Position numbers and translations under genes: made by a program. From NCBI GenBank assembly GCA_001599595.1, contig BCHH01000003.1, forward strand, positions 14,847-78,846: a stretch of DNA of 64,000 nt, written 5' to 3'. The notes under the pieces were generated by a model that worked only from the letters and a program-made list of their open reading frames with translations, did no database searches and was not told the DNA's origin. This DNA comes from Beverwykella pulmonaria. Taxonomy: Eukaryota > Ascomycota > Dothideomycetes > Pleosporales > Melanommataceae. How positions within the stretch are numbered: the first letter of the stretch is position 1; every line of letters begins with the position of its first letter. Positions 33,412-44,851 of this stretch are shown in pieces.

Positions 33412-34743
33412 ATGAACAGCGTCATCACCCTCTCCCTAATTGCAGCTGCGTCTGCTCTCACAAATGAGAAAGTCGCGAGCCTCCCGCAGAAGCCGCTATT
33501 GAACGATGCGTGTCCATCGATGTCAATCCTGAACGGCGAATGCAATCCATCCACCTTCGACTCCAGCACAGGGAACATTTCCTTCCAACGAAACGGCTCA
33601 CAGACCCTCCAACAATCGTACGAATCCGCACAGAAGATTGCAGACTTTCCCTGGTCGTTCTGGCCAGAATGTTTCTCCAACGAGAACACTACGGAGCCGT
33701 ATTGCGTTTTCAGCGACCAGAAGTTTGCGTCCGGCCGCGGGATGTTCCTCGTGACCACCTCAGCGATGGCGTACGAGATGCTTAAGAAGCCCGCGTTCAC
33801 CGACGAAGACGCACTCGAACGCATCAACAACCACGCCAATCCTCCCTTTGTGCAACATGAGTTCCCTGGCAAAGGGCGTGGCCTCGTCGCGAACAAGACG
33901 CTGCACCGCGGCGACCAGATCTTCGCCTCAACGCCTTTGCTCATCACAAACCCGGACGCATACCTACTATCCGAAGAGGAAAGACTCAGGCTCGCTCACC
34001 GCGGCGTAGACACGCTCCCCGACGCCACAAAACCGCTCTTTTGGGCGCTCCTCGATCACTTCAAAGGCGACCCCGTCGACGACCGCATCAACACCAATGC
34101 CTTCGAGATCGAAATCAACGGCCATACGCAGCACGCAGTCTTCCCTGAAATTGCAATGCTGAACCACGACTGCCGGCCCAACGCTGCCTACTTCTGGGAC
34201 GAGGAGACGCTTTCCCATTACGTGCATGCTACGCAGACCATCTATCCCGGCCAGGAAATCACAATCACGTATATCAACAACGAGCGAGCGCGCGCCAAGC
34301 GCATGACGAACCTGAAGACGAACTGGGGCTTTGACTGTAGCTGTTCGTCTTGCAGCGCGCACCCCTCGTTTGTCGCCGAGTCGGATTCGAGGATCCAGCG
34401 TATTGAGGACCTCACGGCAATGCTCAATGACTGGACGCCCGAGTCCAAGGCAACCCCCGAGATCGCTCTGGCGATGATCTCCATCTATGAGCAGGAGAGG
34501 CTGTACGCCAGCTTGGGCGTCGCGTACAAGCATGCTGCCGAGGTGTACTCGAGCTTTGGCGATAAGTACAATGCTATCAAGTACGCAAGTCTGAGCACCG
34601 AGTTGAGTATGCTGGATAAGGGGTTCCGCGACCGCGATGTGAGGGATATGAAGGCGATGGCGAAGGATCCCGAGATGAGCTGGAGCTGGAATAAGCGGGT
34701 GGGGAACAAGAGGTTTGCGTCGAGCTGCGGACATGTTCATTAA
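33412..34743 (+). CDS. SET-domain protein with N-terminal signal peptide
   Basis: An intronless 443-aa protein. The first 16 residues (MNSVITLSLIAAASAL) look like a secretion signal. A SET domain follows at about residues 145-300: the FPGKGRGLVANKTLHRGD start, the catalytic NHDCRPN motif at 251-257, and the YPGQEITITYI strand. The post-SET-like cysteines C309, C311 and C314 (CSCSSC) complete the zinc-site pattern. The tail is helical, as in SMYD/SET5-like proteins. The N-terminal 120 residues carry paired cysteines and N-glycosylation sequons, which fit an extracellular or ER protein better than a nuclear one. Protein lysine methylation is the family reaction; the substrate is unknown. Confidence 0.88.
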   Translation: MNSVITLSLIAAASALTNEKVASLPQKPLLNDACPSMSILNGECNPSTFDSSTGNISFQRNGSQTLQQSYESAQKIADFPWSFWPECFSNENTTEPYCVFSDQKFASGRGMFLVTTSAMAYEMLKKPAFTDEDALERINNHANPPFVQHEFPGKGRGLVANKTLHRGDQIFASTPLLITNPDAYLLSEEERLRLAHRGVDTLPDATKPLFWALLDHFKGDPVDDRINTNAFEIEINGHTQHAVFPEIAMLNHDCRPNAAYFWDEETLSHYVHATQTIYPGQEITITYINNERARAKRMTNLKTNWGFDCSCSSCSAHPSFVAESDSRIQRIEDLTAMLNDWTPESKATPEIALAMISIYEQERLYASLGVAYKHAAEVYSSFGDKYNAIKYASLSTELSMLDKGFRDRDVRDMKAMAKDPEMSWSWNKRVGNKRFASSCGHVH

Positions 34744-37228
34744 TCGGGCTGGTGATTGGAATTTGGATTGGATGGTGATGCATATTCATGGCGTTTGGTC
34801 GGAGGAAATTTCAAAATCGGATTGGGATACCGGGATACGGTACATGGCTGTATCGATTACAAGAAGTGTGCTGGTCGCACACTCAAGGAATAAAGCTTTT
34901 GTCTACTTTGCTGTCTCTTGCTCTGCGATCTTACTGGTGTGCTCTGAGGTGCTCGATTCTCGATGCGTTCCATTCGTCCGCTTATTAAGCAAACTTGCAC
35001 ATCTGCAGCAGACACATCGACCACCTGACTCAGTGAAAGGGAACGGACCCCAAAGCATGCTGACATCGCACATACAGTAAAGAGGCTGATGCCTGCATCG
35101 ACAGTGTCAGACAGGATCCACAGTAGGCCCCGTATAGTATACGTGCCCCGGATAGTATACGTCGATATCAGCACGATATTCGTTGCGGCATCGGCGAGTC
35201 GGAAACCGATTTTCCTTTTTTCGGCAATATACTCATCTCAGACGGTAGAGTGCGGAGTTAATTGGAATATACTGCGTCTGTGGAAATAACTGCCCATGTC
35301 GTTGATTGTTATCTTGATAAGGTTATGGCTTGCAAGGGAAGTATTAGGCTTTTATCAATGAAGGAGTTGAGGGGCGGTTTAGTTGTTGAAGGATCTAAAT
35401 TGCCAGTACTGCGAGCCGTCAAGCGTGTTTTATTTTCTCTGCGCGGGAGCGAGGGCTGCAGTGTGATGCGTGATTGATGAAGTGCAGGACCAGCCTATCC
35501 TCACACAGATAAAATTCCTCCATTGGGTGGAGAAAGTCTTTTTCAACTGCTGTCTGACTTGGAACATTTTCGGTATCATAGCATCGAGGTGGATTATGCT
35601 AAAAATCCACAAAGTAACTCGGTTATCGGGTAGAGCAGGATGAATACCAACTCAACCGCGGTCTTAGTCTATCTTCTGCGAAGAAGAGTGCGATCGCCTG
35701 TCAGTCTTGCAGTGGGAAGCGGGTGTCCTATCGCTGAGTCCACGTTGGTAGAGCACTGGCTCGCCGTGGTGCTACCGTGAAGGGTCTTCAAGAGGGATGT
35801 AGCGCGACCTCAAATCTGAGTGTGAAAGGTCACCCATTAAGGGAAGTTTCATCCTTCATTGGATTCATACCGGTTGTTGTGGTTGCCTTTCGTGCGAAAG
35901 CATAGTAGTGTTTGGGGGCCGTTGGTTCTCCTCTTATCCGTGCAATGAGGTGGAGGGAAGTGAAAGTTGAGTGATAGATAACGTTGCTATACTGCCTACC
36001 ATATTTCGCAAACATCTGAGCCGTAGCATTGTAATTGTGCTACTTGAGGATGCGGCTTTGGTACAGTACTGTGATTACACGTGTAAGGCGTGGTGTTGGT
36101 GGCTTTCGCAGCATAGGGCCGAATTGGGAAGGATTGATGAATAATGGGCTTGCAGAATAAGAGTGTAGCGGGGTTTCGACAGTCCGCACAAAGTAGGGTC
36201 TGCGAGAACGACTATCAGACTTAGTTGGCGATCGTAGGCGCTGATCGCAAGGTTTTCTACTTGGACACAGGAGAAGGAGGGGAATCTAAAGGGGTGAAAC
36301 GATCGCTGGAGAGCGGAGCTAGTGGAGATAAACTAAACAGCACAATCGACTTCCCAAAGCGGCCCCAGGACATTCGAAGACGTCAGTACTGTCAGCACGT
36401 CGCACACAGATGAATTACTCCGATCCGTCGCCAGCCTCAGGCCGCGTCAAATGGCCCGGCACAGTCGAAGCCCAACTGCAAGCGACACCGCTTGCTCAGC
36501 CGAGACCAAAATGCCCATTGGCGTGCAGGACGCCAAGAAGGACGGCGCCAGTGCGTTGCGATGATGCGTGCTGCGAAGGCATTTGTGGCGCACTGACGAG
36601 TGCTGCGATGCGATTGGCCTAGGGCTGCGGCTTTCGCATCGCTGGCGATCACGGCCGTAACGTTGCGCCGGGCAGACTCCGCTCCGCCCTTTGCCTTGTC
36701 GGTCAACAAAGCCATGGCGGCTCATCTCCCTTCTCAACCCTTCGCTTCAGCGCTGCTCCGCCCCAATTCCACGACGCCGCGGCGCCCCAATCATACCACG
36801 CATAGGGCGCCACAAACACTCATAATACCCCCGCTAAGACCACTTTGAGCAGAAGTTGCGAACCTCGCGGGGGTAGCCTGCTGCTAGCCAAGATCGCCTA
36901 TAGGGCAGACGCGACGCTTGGGTCTCGCGAGATGAGCTCAATCCGGAAGTTTGAGTCCCTCCGATTCACACACACACCCATAGCCAACGTGCGACAGGAA
37001 TAGGTCCACGCTTGCGGCGCGCCATGTGGGAGCTGCAATCCTTCTCACCGTTGGTCGAAACCATACGAGATGTCTAAGGATATAAGACGTATGCCTGGTC
37101 CACCTTGAATGCGCCATCTCACTCCAGCACAACTCGGAACCCCAAAGCTCACGGGCATCGTCTAACCTTCTCTTCTCACTACCCCGGCTTTCTCTCTTCG
37201 GGCTACTCCTCCACCTTTCGCCCGCACC
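34744..37228. other. Long gene-poor region before the RTA1-like gene
   Basis: About 2.5 kb without supported genes. It contains an 18-bp tandem duplication at 35127-35162, a tRNA A-box-like string near 35740-35760 without a matching B-box, and a GC-rich island at about 36420-36900 next to the RTA1-like promoter. A 92-codon ATG frame in that island (36437-36715, minus) has no known motif. Confidence 0.45.
35127..35162. repeat. Two-copy 18-bp tandem repeat
   Basis: Two adjacent 18-bp units, GCCCCGTATAGTATACGT and GCCCCGGATAGTATACGT, differ at one base. Each includes the partly palindromic core ATAGTATAC. Confidence 0.8.
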
Positions 37229-38225
37229 ATGCCTCGCGTCCATTTCAACCCAGACTCATGTACCGCCCTCGGCCCAGCCCCCGATGGCACGGGAATGTGC
37301 ACGATTGATGGCACCCTCTATGGATACCTTCCTAACCTCGGTGCCAATGCCTTCTTTGCTGCCTTTTTCGGGCTTTGCCTCATCATCCAACTTGGTCTTG
37401 GCACCAAGTACAGGACATGGACCTACATGGTAAGACGCCTATACACGCCTCAAAAAGAGTGGAAGCTAACTTGCTTGTCAGATTGCACTGGGTTTCGGCT
37501 GCTTGGGAGAGACCATCGGTTATATCGGCCGAATCATGCTTCACAACGACCCTTTCAGCCAGCTCGGCTTCCAGATTCAGATTTGCTGCCTCATCATCTG
37601 CCCTGCCTTCATCTCTGGCGGAATCTACCTCACTCTGAAGCATATCGTGCTCAACTTCGGCCAGAAGTGGTCTCGCCTCCGACCCGCTTGGTACACCTAC
37701 ATCTTCATCACCGGCGACATCTTCAGTCTTGTCCTTCAGGGCGCCGGTGGAGGCATCGCCGCGACCGCCGCTAATGGCTCTTCAGGCCAAGATGTCGGCA
37801 CCAACCTTATGATTGCCGGAGTCATCTTCCAGGTCGTCATCCTAGTCATCTTCGGCATTGCAATTGTCGAGTACGGAATCCGCTGCTACCGCCACCGCAG
37901 CGAACTCACCTCCGAATCCATGCAGCTCTACAACGACACCAAGTTCCGCGCCTTCTGCGCTGCCGTCTTCACCGCTTACATCTGCATCCTCATTCGATGC
38001 GCTTACCGTATCCCCGAGCTCACTGGCGGATGGGGAAGCGACCTCATGCGCAATGAAGCCGAGTTCATCGCTCTTGAGGGCGTGATGATTGTCATTGCTG
38101 TCTTTGCACTTACTGTTTGCCACCCCGGGTACTGCTTCCCGGCCATGAGTGACACCATTGGCTCGAAGAAGCGCACAAAGAGCCTTGGCGAGGACAGCGG
38201 CAACGAGATGATGGACCGCGTGTAA
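37229..38225 (+). CDS. RTA1-like seven-helix lipid-translocating membrane protein
   Basis: A member of the fungal RTA1/RSB1 family of seven-transmembrane proteins, linked to resistance to sterol-targeting and lipid stresses and to sphingoid-base export. Exons are 37229..37429 and 37482..38225, giving 314 aa; the 52-nt intron has a GTAAGA donor, GCTAAC branch site and CAG acceptor. Seven hydrophobic segments are visible, starting at NAFFAAFFGLCLIIQLGLG. Signature pieces include GETIGYIGRIMLHND, the QGAGGGIAATA loop and FRAYRIPE-like RCAYRIPELTGGWG before EFIALEGVMIVIA. The short tail is polar. No substrate can be inferred from sequence. Confidence 0.93.
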
Positions 38226-39009
38226 GCATCTATGGATGCAATTCCAATCCTGGGGCAACACCTATAGACCCTTCACGATAGCCCTCCCTTTGTATATTGT
38301 TTAATTTTGTTTGTTACATCATCTGTTTGGCGAATGGATTGGAATGGGAATTAGAAGCAACTGTGGAATATATATCCTATAGGCGCATACTTTGGGCCGG
38401 ACTTTTGCTATACTTTAGATACCAAAATATCACAGTGCGATTTCTTATTTCAACCTTAGCCCCAGAATCCTTTGCCGTGATCGCACTCCCTTGCGCTCTC
38501 GTTCCCGTATCCTTCCAGTGAATTGATATCGCTCACATCGCTCATTCGCACTGCTAATTCACTCTATTGTGGGTGACGGGGTATCTATTGTGAATCCCCG
38601 ACACGCCGGCCTTAAAGACCGAAACTCCGATTGAGGATTTTACATGCAAGATTATATCGGACAAACCTTTGCCTCGCGCACAAGTCTCTCTACTGGCCCT
38701 CCCAGAGCTGTAGTGAATGTCAATATTTACAACCTTACTCAGGTACCACGGTAAGAAAAAGGGTATCAAGTCTACTCGACATTATAAGATGCCGTGGCAT
38801 TCGCCAGAATCACTTTTCCACTCAATGATTGGCTTCACTACCACTAATGGATTTACCTGAGCAATTTTGGCACTCCTTGCTTGGACTCTCTTCCTAGAGT
38901 CGCGAAGACTGTGTATGTCAGTTGGCCTCTAAAAGTTCTAACCACAGTTCGTATTCCACCCCGCCTCGTCCGCGTCACCAATCGACCAATCACACCACCA
39001 TAGCATCAA

Positions 39010-39081
39010 TACGAGCGACGCGAAAACAAAGCCACACATTCCTTAATCACTACGAGCGACGCGCAAACAAAAGCCACACAT
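39010..39081. repeat. Direct repeat of a ~30-bp unit
   Basis: Copies at 39010-39039 and 39051-39081 share TACGAGCGACGCG, AAACAAA and GCCACACAT, with one substitution and one extra base. They are separated by 11 bp. Confidence 0.75.
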
Positions 39082-40348
39082 GCCACGACACTCTGCATTC
39101 CCAACTGCTTTCTATGTTAGTATGGAGGAACTCCTTACACCATGTGTACTTGTGGCAATTAGCTACGGCTGACTCAGATGGGCTGTAGGCGGGCTGAAGA
39201 TGGGCTGAAGCTGCGCGTCATTCTGAGCCATCTAAGTCTGCACCGGTGAGTGCGAGGTTGCATTTGTGCCACGTTAACGGAAGTAAGATTCGACCGGAAA
39301 GGGCGTTGTGGTGGAGGTGGGGGAGGAGTCTGAAGGTGGTGGCTTGGCGGGCTGTGGAGGGTGTCACGGTGAACCTCCTCCGCGCATGAGGCTTCGTCTG
39401 GATTCTTTGAGTTGCGCGCTGACCGAGGAACTTTGAAGACCCATTGGCGATGTAGGTTCTACCCAGGTAGCCTTTGCAAGGCAGTGTGCAGCATTTTAGA
39501 AGCCTGAAAGGTGTGTGTGAAGCCTTTTTACGGCATTTCCCTTAGATTTCCCTGTCTTGGTAGGTTCTGTACTACCATGCAAGTACTGTACGAAGTAGGT
39601 GTGTTTTCATGATCCCTTTTGATGACTCACTGGTCGTCGTCTAGTTTAAATCCCCCTCCCATACACGATGTATGAATATTGGAGCCAATTGAACGAGAAC
39701 CTTCGTCTTTATCCTACCTCCACAATTCTCTTACGGAGCGAGCGTCCTGCTCCATAGCACTGCATATATCATTTAGAGACCGCTCCTATCACGCTTGCTC
39801 AAGATGCGCACAACAGGACCGTAGGATCCACGCGTATGATCATATAGTGAAGAGACGACCTTAACAGGGTAAAGATGTTCATTGATGCGACCCAGTAACG
39901 TCTTCCGCATCTCGGTTGTCTTTGGCAAAATTGGTAGGATCTCACATATATTAACCCTAGTCCATTCGCTTGGTCGGCAACGTTACCCTTTCCATCTTCC
40001 AGACGCACTCGATATTTCTTATATTCGAACAACAGAAAACCCGTTTATATGGAGGGGGGTTGAGGAATCCTTAATATAATGCCATATCGCCGGGTGTTTC
40101 GAATACGGTAACCTAACCGCTCATCTCTACTTCTGACCATCTTCTACCTCAATTGGATCACTCGACAGAGGGGACTGATAGAGAGTGTGAATATATCATG
40201 TCTTAAAGAATGGCGGGTCCTCGGGTTTCCTGGTCTCATTTCGTCGGCCTTCACTGAGTGGCCATGCAACGAACCTAGTCATTATTGAGGAAAAAATCTA
40301 GTTATTGACTAGAACACCGATACTTGCTCTACCAACAATAGCAGCACT

Positions 40349-40355
40349 TATAAAA
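40349..40355 (+). promoter_or_regulatory. TATA box candidate of the GH114 gene
   Basis: TATAAAA lies 94 bp upstream of the ATG at 40449, directly before a CA microsatellite. Confidence 0.5.
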
Positions 40356-40371
40356 TTTTGTCTAGTCCTTT

Positions 40372-40399
40372 CACACACACACACACACACACACACAGG
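40372..40399. repeat. (CA)n microsatellite
   Basis: About 14 uninterrupted CA units in the presumed 5' leader of the GH114 gene. Confidence 0.9.
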
Positions 40400-40448
40400 C
40401 TCTTTCAAATCTCATTCTACCCCAGTCTACCAAATCGAGGTCATAATC

Positions 40449-41624
40449 ATGACCCGACATCTCCCCATCCTCGCCTCCCTCCTCGGGACCCTCACCCTCT
40501 CTTTCACACTCCCAACGGTCGACCTCCCCCTATCCGCCCCCATATCCACGTCTCGCATCTCCCTTACCCACCGCGCAGTCCCCTACTGGACACCCCCCAT
40601 GAAATCCGCCATCCAATTCGTCCTCACAGGAATCCCCGATGTAGACGGCGGGTACATCAAGCCGGACGCTGGGATCTACGAAGTTGACATGTTCTACACG
40701 CCTGCTGAAACGATTGCGAAGATGAACGAGCTCGGGCAGAAGGTCATATGTTATTTTTCTGCTGCGACAGCGGAGAGCTGGCGCGATGATTATAAGTTAT
40801 TTGAGGCGGAGAGCTTAGGGCTCGAGCTACCCGACTGGCCAGGGGAGAGGTACCTGGATATTAGGAGACAGAATGTGCTTGATGTTATCAAGAAGAGAAT
40901 TGATCTTGCAGCGGAAAGGGGGTGTAATGCTATCGAGCCTGATAACGTCGGTATGGCCTCTTCTCTCTTGCTCCACGTGCCAAATACACGTTGACTAATG
41001 TGAACAGACGTCTACTCTAACGATAACGGTTTCACCCCCCCCATCGTCCCAGCAGACACCGTAACCTACCTGCACAAAGTCTCCGAATATGCACGCAGCA
41101 AAGGTATGTCAGTTGGGATAAAGAACTGCGTCGAGATCCTGGGCGACATCTTCCCCGACGTCGACTTTGCCATCTCGGAAGAATGCGTTCAATACAAGAA
41201 CTGCACCGCATATGCCAACTTCACCACTGCGCCTCACCCCGGCACCGAAGGGAAGCCCGTCTTCGAAGTCGAATACGTAGAATATACGTACACTGGGAAG
41301 TGGTCAGATGAAGGCGTCGCGCTGAGCCCAGAGCTGTTCAGGACTTCGAACAAGAACTTCCCCGGGCTGAAGAACGAGGTACTGAGGAGGAAATTGTGCA
41401 ATTTGGATGAGCCTGGGGCTAGTTTGGAGAAACCGTATTTGAAGATTAATACTATTATTAAGACGCTGGATTTGGATGGATTTATTATGTTTTGCGATGG
41501 GAGAGTGGAGAAGACGAAGACGAAGGATGTAGGGAAGAAAAGTGTTAGGTCGATGAGACGCAGTTGGTCGAGGGAGAAGATATGGAGGAGAATGGGAGGC
41601 ATGGCTGTGGAAGTTGCTAGTTAG
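40449..41624 (+). CDS. Secreted GH114 endo-alpha-1,4-polygalactosaminidase-like enzyme
   Basis: A predicted glycoside hydrolase of family GH114, whose known members cleave galactosaminogalactan-type polymers. Exons are 40449..40950 and 41008..41624, giving 372 aa; the 57-nt intron joins as DNV-DVYSNDNGF. The N-terminus is a signal peptide (LPILASLLGTLTLSFTLP). Barrel motifs include VICYFSAATAESWRDDY, RYLDIRRQNVLDVIKKRIDL, CNAIEPDNVD and MSVGIKNCVEI. The C-terminal ~45 residues are unusually rich in Lys/Arg (KTKTKDVGKKSVRSMRRSWS), unlike the catalytic domain. The real ATG is the one after the CA microsatellite; the frame extends upstream only through non-ATG codons. Confidence 0.9.
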
Positions 41625-42002
41625 GTGCGGAGAGGTGACAGGCGAAAGGGAGGCACTCACGGTGTAACGAATCACAGATGTTCATAATCTTTATGCGTAG
41701 GCATGAATCCTTGTGTTCTGGATTTGAGAAGAATGGGATTAGTGAGATACATGTTGTCACACCCGGTGAGAGCAACAGCAGTATCTAGCAAATTTAGGCA
41801 GAGGGTAAAATGTCTGACCTTGACCTATTTAGTCCTCCTGTATCTTCCACCCGGACTTTTACAGTGTCGTACACTCGCTGAGATACCCATTTCATTCTCC
41901 TCGGCGGTGCACCGTGTAGTAATTTTGGCGTCCTTTGAACACTACATTGTTAAGAATAATTTTATTTTATACTATTCCGCTCTTCTAAACTTAAGCTCTC
42001 CA
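41625..42002. other. Convergent intergenic spacer
   Basis: A 378-bp gap between two convergent genes; only 3' UTR sequence is expected. Nothing recognisable. Confidence 0.5.
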
Positions 42003-43211
42003 TCAAGCACGAAGCTTCGGATCCCGCCCTAAGGGTGTCATGCCACTCTTCCAAACCACTCTCTGTCTGCTGAGATCCTCCACATCCACTCTCACAACCT
42101 CACTGACCTTGAGATTCCTCGTCAGTACAGTGAGCTCACACTCACACCACCAGCAAGTCTTCTTTATCCCCTCACTCGCCCTCTCCAGATCCGCATCCTG
42201 GCGAAGAATCACATACACCACACCTTGCGCCATATCAGCCGTGAGAACAGCAGCAGGGCCAGCATCCTCAGAGCAGGGCGAGTCCGGCGATATGGAGAGA
42301 TAGGATACGAGAACATCGGCAGGTATGATGGCTGGGTTGGTGCCGAGGTATGTAGGGAGGGTAAACCAATGTACTCCTCTTCTGTCGAGGTGATCGGAAA
42401 TGAATCTGTTCACAATTGCCTCGCTGCGATTGAGACAGATGTCGGTGTCTTCGCACAGGCTGCTCCAGAATACAGTTGGGTAAGGCGTTAAAGGAATCGC
42501 AGCTCCCTTTTCGATAACGGCAGGCAGGTAGTTCGAATCGGTCATATTAGGAACTAACGATTCTGAGCCTAGACTTACTGGTCGTCGGAAGTGAGCGTCG
42601 CGTTTTCGCCAGATCACTCGTCGCCGCGAGAACTTCAAGGGGTCAATGACGGTGATGGAGGTCACTGATGATGACCGGCTCAGTGTGGGATAGACGTAAG
42701 ACGTCCACGGTGTCCCGCGACCGTCGTGGAATGGATCGGCATGGCTCTTCCGGAACGGCATTAGAAGATGGACGTCATCGGTAGCTCGAGAGGCTAGAGC
42801 GTAGTATGATCGTGCTGAAGGGATCCAGGAGCGGGGCGGAGGGAAAATCGATGTGGCATTGGAGAGCCAGGAATCGCCGAAGATGGTGTCCCATGTTAAG
42901 ATGTCAGTTCGCTCCAGATCTTGGTTTTTCTCGAGGAGATGGGCGATATAGGAGTCGAGGACCGTTGGACTAACTGCGCCTGCGGTGAAAATGGTGAAGG
43001 CTCGATTCGACGCTCCAACGCGATTGAGACACTCTTCGATCGATATGGCCGTGGAAAAAGCTGTTGGATATTCCCAAGACGCATCATCTGGCGGCACGAT
43101 ACTGTTCACTGCTGCAGTGGTCGGGATATAAAAACTGCGTGAGATGTTTCCAAAAGTAAGACTCGGAAGGATCGTAGTTGTTCCCACTAGTTCTAAACCT
43201 CGGGGGCTCAT
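42003..43211 (-). CDS. Uncharacterised 402-aa protein
   Basis: A single open frame from an ATG at 43211 encodes 402 aa; no named family is recognised. It has several N-glycosylation sequons, a WCECEL cysteine pair late in the chain (KKTCWWCECELTVL), and no convincing signal peptide or membrane helix. A strong donor (GTAAGT, from 42578) and an acceptor at 42507 define a possible 72-nt in-frame, stop-free intron, so the spliced protein may be 378 aa. The reading frame is long relative to surrounding noise, which supports it as a gene. It converges on the GH114 gene. Confidence 0.65.
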   Translation of the reverse strand: MSPRGLELVGTTTILPSLTFGNISRSFYIPTTAAVNSIVPPDDASWEYPTAFSTAISIEECLNRVGASNRAFTIFTAGAVSPTVLDSYIAHLLEKNQDLERTDILTWDTIFGDSWLSNATSIFPPPRSWIPSARSYYALASRATDDVHLLMPFRKSHADPFHDGRGTPWTSYVYPTLSRSSSVTSITVIDPLKFSRRRVIWRKRDAHFRRPVSLGSESLVPNMTDSNYLPAVIEKGAAIPLTPYPTVFWSSLCEDTDICLNRSEAIVNRFISDHLDRRGVHWFTLPTYLGTNPAIIPADVLVSYLSISPDSPCSEDAGPAAVLTADMAQGVVYVILRQDADLERASEGIKKTCWWCECELTVLTRNLKVSEVVRVDVEDLSRQRVVWKSGMTPLGRDPKLRA

Positions 43212-44851
43212 GATGCCGTGTTCTCGTTCAGAAAGGGCTCATCGACGAGCAGCCTTCAAGCGCGTAGCTCTCTGCTGGGAGAAGGCCATGTCTGGGTGAC
43301 ACGTCATTAGCGACGACATCACGCGGAGTTCGGCTGGCTTGTGGTTGATATGGGATGTCATTGTCGCATCCTCCTCATCTATGCGTTCAAGTGGTGTCAC
43401 CTTGAACGCGACCGGATGGTTTGCTGTTTTCGGTGCGCCCAGCTCTCGAAGGTAATATACACGCTTAGGCAGGGTTGCGGGTTGAGTCTTGTGCCGTCAG
43501 GCGAGCATTTCGACGTTATTATGCGTGAATTTGACGTGGCTCGTGTATTTGAGAATGAAGAGACGGTTGAGAGTTGATGAAGATTGTAGAGGTTGTGGGG
43601 GTTGCGAGACTGAGGCTGTGAGGCGGAAACATTTCCGTAGTCCGGTCCCCGCTCAGTCTCTTCGGGAACTCGTCAACCCAACTCGACTGCATCCAAAGTT
43701 CCATCGTTATGCCCTTCGACGAGATCAATATGATATTCACGCGATACCGTACCATCCGTTGAAGCTTCGGGGCCTTCTAAACCGCGTCCGACTAAATCCA
43801 CAGATCCTCATTTTGCCACTACGTGTTTGCCTTTGCGCTCCAAGATCATGCTTTTCTTCACACCTGTGGACTCATCTGGACCTTTCAAGTTTCTGTTTTA
43901 GTTTCCGCTTGGCGAACTCTGCGTCTAGTCTGTCCATCCTCTTCCGTTCGCCGGTGAGCTTGCGAGAGTGGCAAACTTGTAAAGTGAAGTTGCCAAACTT
44001 TCAGCAAGTCAAGAGAGAATCTGACATGCATGCCGGGCCTCCATATAGCGAATCACTACAGAGTTGGCTCTCAACTTTAATGCGTACGTTGGCGCGGCTA
44101 CTCTGCAGTCTAGGTGGTACTTAGTAATGTTCTCTGCGAAGCTACTAAAGCTGCCCACTAAATAACATAGACCACAATCTTTCTTCGTCCTACAGCCATC
44201 TCGACCAAATTTCTGGAAGCCTGATATGTTACGCCATGAGACATTTTTTAGAGATCCTCACAGCAGTGTTATATCTTATGCTTTCTTAATCGCTTAGATT
44301 TTGGCTTGTCGTTCGATTCCTCGGGCCGTTTCAAACGGCCATTGTGGACTAAAACTTCGGAAACAAGCTAAATCTCCTCGAAACAAAAAAGGTCCACAAT
44401 ACCCGCCCTTTCATAGCCAGCGCAATCTGATTGTTTTGGCAAGCCTATTATTTGCGTCGTCATTTCATCTATTTACCACGCTGGTGGGCTCGCTATGACT
44501 TGGTGGCGCTTCTGAGCCTCCGTCTCGAACCAGGCACCTGGACGAACACACTCTCCGATTCTAAGATCTTGGTCCCTGCATTCGACTGAAGTTCCCGGAT
44601 GGCATCAATCCCCTGCTATCGGAGAAACCCCGTAAGATTGAGGGTTGCTGGACCCACAGCGCCTTAACAGCTTGCCAGTATACATAGTAGACATTCGCTC
44701 GTTCAACGTGTTTGCATTGGCACCAGCAGCTTGAAGCTTCCTTTCGCTCTTTGAGTATTCATTCTTTCTCTTGCCTTGAAGGCACTTCCATTCTTTTCTA
44801 CTCTTCTTGTCGGCCGTGCCACTTCTTTCTTTCCCACATATCCAAGCCAAA
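43212..44851. other. Intergenic region upstream of cellobiose dehydrogenase
   Basis: About 1.6 kb. A 211-codon plus-strand frame at 43489-44124 has no in-frame domain and starts without clear context, so it was not called. The promoter of the cdh gene lies at the right end. Confidence 0.45.

Larger units (their letters stand above)
38226..40448. other. Long intergenic region before the GH114 gene
   Basis: About 2.2 kb without supported genes. It holds a direct repeat at 39010-39081, a TATAAAA element at 40349-40355 and a (CA)n microsatellite at about 40372-40399. Confidence 0.45.

Noticed and set aside
33967..34740. 257-codon antisense frame inside the SET gene
   Set aside because: Shadow of the SET-domain coding sequence; no independent motif.
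35730..35790. tRNA-like string (TTGGTAGAGCACTGG)
   Set aside because: It resembles an A box, but no B-box GGTTCRANNCC or acceptor stem pairing was found at the right distance.
36437..36715. 92-codon ATG frame in a GC-rich island
   Set aside because: GC-rich sequence gives long frames on both strands here; the peptide has no recognisable features.
43489..44124. 211-codon plus-strand frame upstream of cdh
   Set aside because: Low-information composition, no motif, no good start context; treated as chance.
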